This document shows positions 8,146 through 15,707 of a stretch of DNA of 29,159 bases, one piece after another. Within the stretch, counting starts at the first letter, position 1. The number at the start of each line of letters is the position of its first letter. The stretch is taken from assembly GCA_034716155.1 (NCBI GenBank), contig JAYEFR010000007.1, positions 1 through 29,159 of the forward strand. Reading direction: 5' to 3'. Origin of the DNA: JAGGYK01 sp034716155. Lineage in GTDB: Bacteria; Desulfobacterota; Desulfomonilia; UBA1062. A program made the translations under genes and the position numbers. The notes under the pieces were generated by a model, which saw nothing but the letters and a program-made list of their open reading frames with translations, was not told the origin of the DNA and ran no database searches.

Positions 8146-8738
8146 TCACGTCGGATATATCAGCAATTGCAGACCTGATCCTGCAAAACAAGGGGGCTGT
8201 GATAGCCTATCCCACAGAGACCGTGTATGGTCTTGGTGCAAGGATTATTGATAAAGCCGCTATATCCAAGATCTATCGGATAAAGGGGCGGGATAGCACC
8301 AAAGGCATGATCGTCCTTATCCCTACTATGGAAATGGCAGCAGAACTGGCAGAGATCGATAGCGCACAAAAACGGTTATTGGAACATTTCTGGCCAGGGC
8401 CCCTCACTGCTATTGCAAAGGCAAGAAGGGATTTGGATCCAAGGCTTGTACAAAATGGATGCATTGCAATCCGCATATCGTGTGATCCTCATGCAGGGGC
8501 TTTAGTAGATAGAGTAGGGTCCATTACATCCACATCTGCCAACATGACAGGCAAACCACCTGCCAAGTCGCCTGAAGGAGTACTAAAATATAACCTGTCC
8601 ATTGATGGAATCTTAGATGGGGGCCAGACAAAGGCAAGAAAGCCATCTACCATCATTGATCTTACAAGATGGCCACCTGTATGTATAAGGCAAGGTAAGA
8701 TCCCCTTTTCTGATATAGAAGGAATCTGTATACGCTAA
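8139..8738 (+). CDS. tsaC: L-threonylcarbamoyladenylate synthase (Sua5/YciO/YrdC family)
   Basis: The enzyme makes threonylcarbamoyl-AMP from Thr, bicarbonate and ATP, the first step of the t6A37 modification in tRNAs that read ANN codons. The 199-residue protein has YPTETVYGLGA (24-34), the YRIKGRDSTKGM segment with the conserved basic residues, and STSANMTGKPPA. It lacks the C-terminal Sua5 domain, so it is the short TsaC/YrdC form. A YciO-type paralogue with a different role cannot be excluded. Its start overlaps the purE stop by seven bases. No partner (tsaB, tsaD, tsaE) is nearby. Confidence 0.88.
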   Translation: MLITSDISAIADLILQNKGAVIAYPTETVYGLGARIIDKAAISKIYRIKGRDSTKGMIVLIPTMEMAAELAEIDSAQKRLLEHFWPGPLTAIAKARRDLDPRLVQNGCIAIRISCDPHAGALVDRVGSITSTSANMTGKPPAKSPEGVLKYNLSIDGILDGGQTKARKPSTIIDLTRWPPVCIRQGKIPFSDIEGICIR

Positions 8739-8754
8739 AGGCCTTTTTCCTTTG

Positions 8755-8782
8755 TTGACAGTTATACATAGGTGCATATACA
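8755..8782 (+). promoter_or_regulatory. Putative sigma-70 promoter for the DUF3795 gene
   Basis: TTGACA (8755-8760) is followed after 16 bases by TATACA (8777-8782). It lies 37 bp before the DUF3795 start, in the 80-bp gap after tsaC. The -35 box is perfect and the -10 box matches at four of six positions. Confidence 0.4.
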
Positions 8783-8818
8783 TTATAAAGATGAATCAAT
8801 TTTTCTGAGAAGGGGGGA

Positions 8819-9238
8819 ATGATGGATTATAGAAATATGACAGCGCCCTGCGGGCTGGATTGTTTTAACTGCCCCATGTTTCTGGCAAAGACAAATACAG
8901 AGTTGAGAAAAAAGATTGCACAGGGGATGCATCTCCCGATGGAGAAGGCCGTGTGCAATGGATGCCGCAATGAAAAAGGTACGATAGGGTTTCTTGGCAT
9001 GGTTGAGCCCTGCAGTGCGTATAAGTGCACCCAGAAAAGGGGTATCGACTTTTGCTTCGAATGTCCTGATTTCCCCTGTGATCACCTCCATCCGTATGCC
9101 GACAAGGCATCTTTAGTGCCTCATAACACAAAGGTCTTTAACCTATGTCTGATTAAGAAGATGGGACTTGATAGATGGGCAAAGGAAAAGGCCAAAATCG
9201 TTAAGGATACCTATTTCAAGGGGAAGTTTAAGCTGTAA
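8819..9238 (+). CDS. DUF3795 cysteine-rich protein
   Basis: 139 residues beginning with two Met codons. AAGGGGGG lies immediately upstream and fits the second ATG (8822) better by spacing. The cysteine pattern APCGLDCFNCPMF, VCNGCRNE, CSAYKC and DFCFECPDFPCDH is that of DUF3795, a family common in anaerobic bacteria and archaea. Such spaced CxxC pairs suggest binding of zinc or an iron-sulfur cluster, but the family has no established function. There is no signal peptide or membrane segment, so it should be cytoplasmic. It probably has its own promoter and is followed after 112 bp by the crotonase gene. Confidence 0.8.
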   Translation: MMDYRNMTAPCGLDCFNCPMFLAKTNTELRKKIAQGMHLPMEKAVCNGCRNEKGTIGFLGMVEPCSAYKCTQKRGIDFCFECPDFPCDHLHPYADKASLVPHNTKVFNLCLIKKMGLDRWAKEKAKIVKDTYFKGKFKL

Positions 9239-9288
9239 GTAGCGTTTACCTATAGGCGGATCCATATATCTTTTGCTTTAAGATACAA

Positions 9289-9294
9289 TATAAT
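9289..9294 (+). promoter_or_regulatory. Candidate -10 box upstream of the crotonase gene
   Basis: A perfect TATAAT lies 57 bp upstream of the crotonase ATG in AT-rich sequence. I see no good -35 hexamer at the right distance, so this is only suggestive. Confidence 0.25.
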
Positions 9295-9350
9295 ATATAC
9301 GTTATGCAGGAAAATTTAAAACAAGTATCTAAAATCATGAGGTTAAAAAA

Positions 9351-10193
9351 ATGACTAAAAAAAACTTTCAAGCCATTCTTTATGAAAAGGATAATGATAC
9401 AGGGATTGTAATGGTCACCATAAACAGACCGGAGATCAAAAATGCCCTGACCTTGCGAGTCCTTTTAGAACTGCGTTGGGCAGCAGATGCAGTGGGGAAG
9501 GATGATACGGCAAAGGCTTTGATAATTACCGGCGCTGGAGCTAAAGGAGGTGATCCTGCAAAGGAAGCCTTTAGCAGTGGCGGATATTTCAATCCGGCAG
9601 AGCTTGAATCAATGGACGAAGAGACAAAAAGTGAAATTGATTTGACCGATATCGCGCAAAAGAAACTTTGCTTAAAATTATGGTTGCTCTACAAACCGGT
9701 TATTGTTGCCATGAACGGACTTGCAATAGGGGGCGGGTTTACTATTCCTTTGTCATGCGCGGATCTAATCTTTGCCTCTGAGCATGCCTGGGCCAGACTT
9801 CCCTTTGTGAATTTAGGGATTGTGCCTGAACTTGCTTCAAGCTATCTTTTGCCGCGTCTGCTTGGATTCCAAAAAGCAAAAGAGATAATGTTCTTCGGAG
9901 AAAAGATGACTGCCCGACAGATGTTTGAGCTGGGTATTGTCAATAAGGTGCTTCCCCATGAAGAACTGATTCCTTATGCCAGGGAAATGGCATTAAGGCT
10001 TATACCGCCAAGGGGGGCATGGAAGGCTGTCCGCATGACAAAAGAAGCACTTCACAAGCCCCTTATTGAATCCATAACACGCGCTCTTGATCTGGAAAAT
10101 GATGCCCTGAACAAGGCGTTTGCGTCAAAAGATTTTGCTGAAGCGATAGGTGCGCGAATAGAGAAAAGAGAGCCTGTTTTTAAAGGTGATTAG
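9351..10193 (+). CDS. Crotonase-superfamily enzyme, probably enoyl-CoA isomerase-type
   Basis: A 280-residue enoyl-CoA hydratase/isomerase-fold protein. It shows VTINRPEIKNALT (22-34), the oxyanion-hole regions near FSSGGYF (74-80) and GLAIGGG (123-129), and a PE motif at 159-160. The two catalytic glutamates of classical hydratases are absent. The GGGCE glutamate is Thr131 and the QPE glutamate is Phe152. Glu160 in LGIVPELASSY aligns with the catalytic Glu of the delta3,delta2-enoyl-CoA isomerases (ECI2/Eci1 type, LGxxxEG), and the following YLLPRLLG...FFGEKMTA also resembles that group. I therefore infer a double-bond isomerase or another CoA-thioester reaction rather than hydration. GAGG nine bases upstream is the ribosome site. 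Confidence 0.8.
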   Translation: MTKKNFQAILYEKDNDTGIVMVTINRPEIKNALTLRVLLELRWAADAVGKDDTAKALIITGAGAKGGDPAKEAFSSGGYFNPAELESMDEETKSEIDLTDIAQKKLCLKLWLLYKPVIVAMNGLAIGGGFTIPLSCADLIFASEHAWARLPFVNLGIVPELASSYLLPRLLGFQKAKEIMFFGEKMTARQMFELGIVNKVLPHEELIPYAREMALRLIPPRGAWKAVRMTKEALHKPLIESITRALDLENDALNKAFASKDFAEAIGARIEKREPVFKGD

Positions 10194-10246
10194 CAAAAAA
10201 GAGCGAAAAACCAAGACTTGCTCCCCTTCTTTTGTTGAAGGCATCT

Positions 10247-11551
10247 ATGAAAACTCAAAAATATGATCTTGCAATAATTGGAGCAGGACCTGCCGGTATG
10301 ATGGCCGCATTACGTGCATCTGAATGCGGAGCTAATGTTGTTCTTTTAGAAAAAAACAAGATTCCGGGGATAAAACTGTCAATAACAGGCAAAGACAGAT
10401 GTAACATAACTAACGCCGAACCCGATATCCTGAAATTTGTGGCTAATTTTGGGAAAAACGGCAAATTTCTTCTAAGCGCTCTCCATCGTTTTGGAATAAA
10501 GGAGACAATTGATTTTTTTCATGAGAATAGATTAAAGACAAAGGTTGAGCGAGGTGGCCGAATCTTTCCAGAAGGAGATAAAGCAAAAGATGTGCAGGAA
10601 CTTTTTCTCAGACTCATAAAAAGAAATAACATCGCTCTGCTTACCAGTTGCATGATACAAAATATATCTCAAAGGCAAGATACAATAGAAAAGATTATCC
10701 TTGATGATGCCGAGATTAAAGCAAAAAATTATCTCATCAGTACAGGAGGCCTTTCTTATCCCCAAACAGGATCTACCGGTGAAGGTTATAACTGGGCAAA
10801 ACAAATGGGACATACCATAATAAAACCCGAACCTGCACTTACACCGATACTAGTAAATGAAAGATGGATAAAAGAGATCGAAGGGCTAAGCCTTAAAAAC
10901 GTGCGGATTTCTATTTATCAAAATAATAAAAAACAAGATGACCGCTTCGGCGAAGCCTTATTTACCGGTCTTGGCATGAGAGGGCCTATAATTTTAGATA
11001 TGAGTAAATCAATAGGGAAATTACTTGCCCGTGGACAAACGGATTTATTTATTGATTTCAAGCCGGCCCTTGACTTTAATATATTAGATAAAAGAATCCT
11101 GCGGGATTTAGAAAAGTATAAAAACAAGTCAATAAAAAACATACTTCCCGAGATGCTTCCCCAAAAGCTGATTCCTGTAATTCTTCAATTGGCAAAGATA
11201 GATCCCGAAAAAAAAGGTCGCTCCATAACAAAAGATGAACGCAAAAGACTGCGATTGTTTTTAAAACAATTTCCCTTAACAATAAGGGGATTGCTGGGAT
11301 TCAACAAGGCAATAATCACTGCAGGAGGTGTATCTTTAAAAGAGATTGATCCGAGAACCATGCGGTCAAGAATAATAAAAAATTTGTATTTTGCCGGCGA
11401 GATTATTGACCTGGACGGACCTACGGGAGGATATAACCTCCAGGTTTGTTGGAGCACCGGATATCTTGCGGGAGAAAATGCGGCTAAAAGAAAGAATGGG
11501 GTCATACTCAATACTGTTCGGCACGAAATTTGCTGCCACGAACGAAGTTAA
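10247..11551 (+). CDS. HI0933/BaiN-family NAD(P)/FAD-dependent oxidoreductase
   Basis: About 434 residues. The FAD fingerprint LAIIGAGPAGMMAA is near the N-terminus, followed by Glu in VVLLEKN, then the family-specific KLSITGKDRCNITN, GGRIFPEGDKA, STGGLSYPQTGSTGEGY, FNKAIITAGGV and the C-terminal FAD contact FAGEIIDLDGPTGGYNLQ. The family holds flavoproteins of mostly unknown substrate; BaiN acts on bile acids in gut bacteria. I prefer the ATG at 10247, with GAAGG seven bases upstream, over a TTG at 10232. Family members usually end soon after the GYLAGENAA-like helix. Here the last 18 or so residues are encoded by the end of a mobile-element remnant that begins at 11498, so the natural C-terminus has been replaced by foreign sequence. 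The enzyme core is intact. Confidence 0.88.
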   Translation: MKTQKYDLAIIGAGPAGMMAALRASECGANVVLLEKNKIPGIKLSITGKDRCNITNAEPDILKFVANFGKNGKFLLSALHRFGIKETIDFFHENRLKTKVERGGRIFPEGDKAKDVQELFLRLIKRNNIALLTSCMIQNISQRQDTIEKIILDDAEIKAKNYLISTGGLSYPQTGSTGEGYNWAKQMGHTIIKPEPALTPILVNERWIKEIEGLSLKNVRISIYQNNKKQDDRFGEALFTGLGMRGPIILDMSKSIGKLLARGQTDLFIDFKPALDFNILDKRILRDLEKYKNKSIKNILPEMLPQKLIPVILQLAKIDPEKKGRSITKDERKRLRLFLKQFPLTIRGLLGFNKAIITAGGVSLKEIDPRTMRSRIIKNLYFAGEIIDLDGPTGGYNLQVCWSTGYLAGENAAKRKNGVILNTVRHEICCHERS

Positions 11552-11590
11552 GGGAATCCTTGATTTCAGCCCATAGCGAGCTTGCCAACC

Positions 11591-11637
11591 TTGAAGGGGG
11601 CAGGGGAAAATCCCCCTTTGAAGGGGGTTAGGGGGAT
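11591..11637. repeat. G/C-run repeat (TTGAAGGGGG / ATCCCCC hairpin)
   Basis: TTGAAGGGGG occurs twice in direct order (11591-11600, 11618-11627), and ATCCCCC (11610-11616) can pair with GGGGGAT (11631-11637). This kind of CCCCCTAACCCCCTTCAAAGGGGG repeat is widely dispersed in bacterial genomes and often breaks short-read assemblies. Confidence 0.6.
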
Positions 11638-11647
11638 GTCATTCGAT

Positions 11648-11774
11648 GGGGGATTTATCGAGCCCGTTATTTAATTTGCAACCGCTCGTAGGGCCTTATT
11701 TTTCTGAGCGAAGCCTCAAAAAATGCGTAGTAGCTTATAGCTGGATAAGAATTCCGGAAATAACCTTTCGTACT
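11648..11774. repeat. 127-bp direct repeat, copy 1 (left contig end)
   Basis: Bases 11648-11774 are identical to 11875-12001 and stop exactly at the N run. An exact 127-bp match at both sides of a gap equals the overlap between neighbouring contigs in a k=127 assembly, so this is most likely one locus written twice. Confidence 0.9.
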
Positions 11775-11874
11775 NNNNNNNNNNNNNNNNNNNNNNNNNN
11801 NNNNNNNNNNNNNNNNNNNNNNNNNNNNNNNNNNNNNNNNNNNNNNNNNNNNNNNNNNNNNNNNNNNNNNNNNN
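11775..11874. other. Assembly gap of 100 N
   Basis: Exactly 100 Ns, a placeholder length used by scaffolding software. Because both flanks carry the same 127 bp, the true gap may be zero, in which case 227 bp of this window would not exist in the genome. Confidence 0.97.
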
Positions 11875-12001
11875 GGGGGATTTATCGAGCCCGTTATTTA
11901 ATTTGCAACCGCTCGTAGGGCCTTATTTTTCTGAGCGAAGCCTCAAAAAATGCGTAGTAGCTTATAGCTGGATAAGAATTCCGGAAATAACCTTTCGTAC
12001 T
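11875..12001. repeat. 127-bp direct repeat, copy 2 (right contig end)
   Basis: Identical to 11648-11774 and starts at the first base after the N run. See copy 1. Confidence 0.9.
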
Positions 12002-12132
12002 GTAAAAAACAAGGTTTCCCTTGCTCTACTTTAGTGACACTGTGAAACGTAAGCAATAATTGTGCCGAACAGTATTGGGTCATACTTCAAGATTCAAGAT
12101 CTGACCCCCTATCCACAAAGCCGCCAAAGAGA

Positions 12133-12480
12133 TTATTTGATAAAACCCTCTTCCTTTAGCCAGGCTTCCGACGCCTCTTTTAGGGACTCTCTGTCCACAT
12201 CCACGGCCTTATTTAAGTGCTGCATATCAGTCTCGCTAAGTTCTCTCATCGAGTCAATAATCTGATTGATCTCAGGATATTTATCAAGCACCTCCTTGCG
12301 GATTACAGGGCAGGGGTTATACACGGGGAAGAAGTATTTATCGTCCTTTAGATTGATAAAGCCAAAGGCAGTAATACGACCATCCGTGGGATACATTCCC
12401 TCCACGATCATCGGCGTCCTATGCCATATGTTGTGGTCATTATTCCATTGACGCACAAGGCCGTTTTTCTTATACTTTTT
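12133..12480 (-). pseudogene. C-terminal remnant of a glycine-betaine/choline ABC binding protein (OpuAC/OsmF type)
   Basis: The frame reads ...TDGRITAFGFINLKDDKYFF, PVYNPCPVIRKEVLDKYPEI and ends ...WLKEEGFIK. This matches the C-terminal lobe of osmoprotectant-binding proteins, where TDGRIAA...LEDDKGFFPPYNPAPVVR is the conserved block that carries part of the ligand pocket. Only about 115 residues remain. Upstream the frame meets a TAA at 12481-12483, so the N-terminal lobe and signal peptide are lost. A GTG at 12456 could start a 107-residue product, but it lacks a ribosome site and could not bind substrate. No permease or ATPase gene is nearby. The fragment sits between the mobile-element remnant and a second broken gene. 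Confidence 0.75.
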
Positions 12481-12520
12481 TTATGAAGGAGGAAGTTCTT
12501 ATCAAATAAAGGGGGCTGCG

Positions 12521-12905
12521 ATGAAAAAACCAAAGAGCGGATACATATTTGATGGCAGTGATTTTCCGATCAGCCTTGTAAGAAAACACATACTGAAGGG
12601 AACGGGCATCGATATCGAAGAGGCGAAAAACAAGCCCATTATTGGCATTGCCAATTCACACACGGAGATAAACCCGGGACACATGCACCTCTCGTCCATT
12701 GCTTAGAGGGTGAAGGAGGGAGTGCATGCTGCGGAGGGGAATCCCTTTCGAATTCAATGTCCCTGCGCCCTGCGACGGAATTACCGAGGGAAACGAGGGG
12801 ATGCGTTTTGTGCTGGCCCAGTGCGACCTGATTGCCGATATCGTCGAGACCCATGCCCGCAGCATGCTTTACGATGGCCTGGTGTTCGTCGCCGGATTGT
12901 GTTAG
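12521..12905 (+). pseudogene. Broken 5' fragment of an IlvD/Edd-family dehydratase
   Basis: The intact family member would be a dihydroxy-acid or sugar-acid dehydratase of about 560 residues with an Fe-S cluster. Here the start is preserved, with AAGGGGG before the ATG. The first 61 codons read well (SGYIFDGSDFPISLVRKHIL, then IGIANSHTEINPGHMHL). A TAG at 12704-12706 replaces a probable Glu codon. Translation would then resume as RVKEGVHAA. A one-base insertion near 12736-12740 shifts the frame to GIPFEFNVPAPCDGITEGNE, GMRFVLAQCDLIADIVETHA and YDGLVFVAG. All the remaining C-terminal three quarters are absent. One stop and one frameshift in otherwise clean sequence suggest recent loss. Bases 12906-13059 hold nothing that I recognise. 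Confidence 0.8.
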
Positions 12906-13059
12906 CAAAGCTAATATGTCCCCAGTATATCAGGGAGACTATTTCAAATCCTCTTTTGATATACCCTATTCATTATCTTTTAAATTTTCCACAAATTCTT
13001 CATTCATGTTTTTAACCATTGATCTCAAGGTGTATATCCTTTGTACACTTGGAATATTT

Positions 13060-14049
13060 TTAAGTACAGGCTTCAAGAATCTTCGTATATCCAGCTATAA
13101 AGACGTCATTTTCTTCACGAGTGCCTATAGAGACCCTTATAAACCCTGGTGATAATTGACTTGAGAGGTCTGAGATAAGCACCCCGATGTCTTTAAACCT
13201 TTTTGCTATATCAAGTATTTTTGTTTTAATAAGCAAGAAATTGGTGCTACTCGGATATACATGAACCCCTAATTTGTTTAGTGATTTCCTTAGCCTCTCT
13301 CTTTCCTTAATAACTAGAGTAACATTGTCTCTCATATAGTCAGGATTATTTAACGCCTCTATCGCAGCATATAGACTGGACCGAGGAAGGATTGCGTAAA
13401 GAGAGGAAAATGCATCAAGAAAAGCCTCCCCAGCCACTAGATAGCCAATTCGAGCACCTGCCAAGCTAAAGGCTTTATCCATAGTCCTTGTAATAGCAAG
13501 ATTGGGATGATCTTGCACCATGCCTACAAAGGTCTCTTTGGAAAATTCATAATAGGCTTCATCTATCACAAGAAGTATGTCTGTGTTTTCGACTATAGCC
13601 TCTACCATTTTGCGGTCTAAGAGGATATTACCCGTTGGATTATTAGGGTTGTCTATTATCATTAGACTGGGCTCATTTAGCATATCCATCACAAGTTCAG
13701 GGTCCAGATCAAACTCTGGTGGGCTGAGTCTGATTGTGACCAATTTAGTTGCGAACTGTTTTGCAGCCTGAATAGTAGGAAGGAATGATGGGCTTACTGT
13801 AATGACCTTCCTTCCCTTGGAAAAACCATGGATTGCCTCCCTTAGCAAGAGATTCGATCCCGGACTCAAAACCACATGTTTTTTGGAGACCCCTGAGTAG
13901 TCGGCTAAGAGCCCCTGCAACCATTCCAGCTCTTTGGGCTCGGCATATCGATTTAAATGTGATAGTCCCCTTTGGGCTGCCTCGATTATTTTCTTTGGGG
14001 GAGGATAGGGTACTTCATTCATATCCAGTCTTGTAATTCTATTCAGCAC
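13060..14049 (-). CDS. HisC-like class I/II aminotransferase
   Basis: A 329-residue PLP enzyme of the histidinol-phosphate aminotransferase branch. Visible residues are DNPNNPTG (133-140), DEAYYEF (163-169, Asp and Tyr contacting the cofactor), the TMDKAFSLAGARIGY block (189-203) with Lys192 as the likely Schiff-base lysine and Arg200 for the phosphate, and FIRVSIGT near the C-terminus for substrate carboxylate binding. It is slightly shorter than typical HisC (about 350) and no other histidine genes are near, so the substrate could be histidinol phosphate, an aromatic amino acid or a threonine-phosphate-like compound. Its ATG overlaps the stop of the upstream kinase-family gene in ATGCTGA, so the two are co-translated and may share a pathway. 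Confidence 0.8.
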   Translation of the reverse strand: MLNRITRLDMNEVPYPPPKKIIEAAQRGLSHLNRYAEPKELEWLQGLLADYSGVSKKHVVLSPGSNLLLREAIHGFSKGRKVITVSPSFLPTIQAAKQFATKLVTIRLSPPEFDLDPELVMDMLNEPSLMIIDNPNNPTGNILLDRKMVEAIVENTDILLVIDEAYYEFSKETFVGMVQDHPNLAITRTMDKAFSLAGARIGYLVAGEAFLDAFSSLYAILPRSSLYAAIEALNNPDYMRDNVTLVIKERERLRKSLNKLGVHVYPSSTNFLLIKTKILDIAKRFKDIGVLISDLSSQLSPGFIRVSIGTREENDVFIAGYTKILEACT

Positions 14050-15149
14050 TTTATCTTCACCATCATTCCTTCTTTATAGCCTATTGTTGCCTCTGTATAT
14101 CCGCTCAAGGTTCTGTCCACCTCAAGATCACCTGTATCTACCCTTAGACAGTCCAGCTTGCTTAACTTATCCCTGGTTCCCACCACCATGATATTTTCTT
14201 TGCCTACTTGTTTTATTACATCTGGGGTAAACTGTTTGCTCCCTCGGCCAAAGATGAACCCATTCCCTCCTATTGGGGTCACAATTATTTTTTTCCTTTT
14301 ATATCTTTCAAACAAATTCAAGATGCCCTTTTCGTTTAGATCTGTTCCCACTAACTTTTTGGCAAAGACTGCATCTATACCTAAAAGTGTTTTTGGGATC
14401 CCAATCTCATCAGCGATAGCCTTCAATGTTGTCCCAGGCCCTAGCAGATATAAAGTTTTTTTATCCATTTGCTCAGCGATATATGAAGCACTCTCCTTTT
14501 TATTTTCTATAGAGGATTTACTCATGCCCGAGGCTTCCTTCCCTGCCTGCAAAAATCTTTTTGTATTAGGTACTAGGAGATAACCGTAAAGTTTGGAGGC
14601 TAAGCGGCCCCCTCTAAAGGCCTCTTCATCTATATCCAAAACTTCCTCCTCGGTCACATCAGTGCTTTTTACAAAGGCGTCTACCATCTCGGCCGCTGCC
14701 CTGGCACTGACTGTAAACACTGAGCTAAAAACCTTTACTCCAGCAGGTACTGCTACTGTAGGTATCCTAAGACCGATTGCATCGCAAATGTCCCTCGCAG
14801 TGCCATCACCACCGACAAAGACGAGCATTTCAATACCATCCGTTAACATCTCACCAGCAATTTTTTTTGTGTCCTCTGCTGAGGTTTCTTCGCCCACCGT
14901 GCCTATTACCGCAAACGGTATACCAGAATCCTTGACATATTCTTCTCCCATCTTGCCAGAGGCGACCAACAGTGTAATCCTATCCTTATTCTTGATGTGG
15001 GACAGGACGTCCTTAGTCCTCAGAGGTGTACCTGGTTTAGCACCTAGTTCTAGGGCCTTTTTGTACATCTTACCATCAGTCCCTTTAAGACCAACACTAC
15101 CACCCATCCCTGCCACGGGATTCACAACCAAGCCTATTATTTTCTTCAT
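14043..15149 (-). CDS. ATP-NAD kinase family protein (COG3199/AcoX type)
   Basis: 368 residues. The N-terminal NPVAGMGG (11-18) and the VFVGGDGTARD motif (GGDGT core) identify the NAD-kinase/diacylglycerol-kinase superfamily. The length and the LVVNPVAGMGGSVGLKGTDG start place it in the COG3199 branch, found in archaea and some anaerobes and related to AcoX of acetoin clusters. Members may phosphorylate NAD, but few have been tested. A conventional NadK may exist elsewhere in the genome, so this gene may serve another substrate. It is the first gene of a two-gene unit with the aminotransferase. The start has only a weak purine-rich site (AGAGAAAAAAG). Confidence 0.8.
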   Translation of the reverse strand: MKKIIGLVVNPVAGMGGSVGLKGTDGKMYKKALELGAKPGTPLRTKDVLSHIKNKDRITLLVASGKMGEEYVKDSGIPFAVIGTVGEETSAEDTKKIAGEMLTDGIEMLVFVGGDGTARDICDAIGLRIPTVAVPAGVKVFSSVFTVSARAAAEMVDAFVKSTDVTEEEVLDIDEEAFRGGRLASKLYGYLLVPNTKRFLQAGKEASGMSKSSIENKKESASYIAEQMDKKTLYLLGPGTTLKAIADEIGIPKTLLGIDAVFAKKLVGTDLNEKGILNLFERYKRKKIIVTPIGGNGFIFGRGSKQFTPDVIKQVGKENIMVVGTRDKLSKLDCLRVDTGDLEVDRTLSGYTEATIGYKEGMMVKIKC

Positions 15150-15434
15150 CTTTTTTCTCTTTTATCCATTGCCATGCCCCTAAATCAACCGTATATTACT
15201 TTATCTAGTCGTCTATAGCACCAAGATAATAATTTCATGGCTATACCCTTTTCCCATAACCATTCCGTAAAATTCTTTCCAGTTTTCTTATAAGTAGTAT
15301 TTATTGTTTCTCCTTTGTTTTCTACCTTAATATCTTATAGATGAAATCTTTTGCTTGTCTTTGTCAATAGTAAACGGTCCCTTTGTTCGAAGAATCATCT
15401 AAATGAGGATCAGGGTCAAACCTACAATATACAT

Positions 15435-15462
15435 TTGACGCCAGGGATTATCCTATGATAAT
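15435..15462 (+). promoter_or_regulatory. Putative sigma-70 promoter upstream of the CFA synthase
   Basis: TTGACG (15435-15440), a 16-base spacer and GATAAT (15457-15462), each one mismatch from consensus. The 5' leader would be about 240 bases. It contains AAATGGG (15561-15567), which can pair with CCCATTT at 15582-15588 or with the CCCATTT inside a second GCCCATTTC at 15609-15617. These two alternative hairpins might affect expression. The rest of the 558-bp gap 15150-15707 shows no gene. Confidence 0.35.
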
Positions 15463-15707
15463 TTTCTTTTATGGTAAGGTAACCTTGGGCTGAGTATAAA
15501 GGTGCATTTTATCATATTACTTCAAGAGGTAATTTGAGGGAAAAAATATTTTTTGAAAGCAAATGGGTAACTCCCTGCATGCCCATTTCTGATCCAATAA
15601 TTCTGGTTGCCCATTTCACCATACTAATGCTATGTATACCCTAATTAATACTGGCAATAAGGGTTCTTACTGTTAATTATCTATCAATTAATTGAGGAAA
15701 AACAGGT

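Larger units (their letters stand above)
11498..12108. mobile_element. Decayed element with inverted ends, interrupted by the assembly gap
   Basis: A 16-bp perfect inverted repeat, CAATACTGTTCGGCAC (11509-11524) and its complement (12062-12077), lies just inside GGGGTCAT (11498-11505) at the left and a CTGACCCC end (12101-12108) at the right. Ends of the GGGGTCA...TGACCCC type are common around IS200-like/REP-associated transposase genes in deltaproteobacterial genomes (general knowledge). No transposase frame remains in the visible sequence. One may be missing in the gap, or the unit may be non-autonomous. Together with 12109-12132 it accounts for the non-coding stretch after the flavoprotein. 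Confidence 0.5.

Noticed and set aside
11646..11918. A 90-codon frame running across the N gap
   Set aside because: It includes about 34 undefined residues and both halves are the same duplicated contig end, so it is an artefact.
12483..12509. Eight-codon frame MKEEVLIK just upstream of the broken dehydratase, resembling a branched-chain leader peptide
   Set aside because: Too short, with only three branched-chain residues, and no terminator/antiterminator pair is visible, so attenuation is not supported.
12906..13059. Minus-strand coding-like tail (MVKNMNEEFVENLKDNE) beyond the aminotransferase
   Set aside because: Only 17 codons from the nearest ATG, no ribosome site and no recognisable family.
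15150..15180. Short minus-strand frame whose TGA overlaps the ATG of the NAD-kinase-family gene
   Set aside because: An upstream stop limits it to a dozen or so codons; probably chance.
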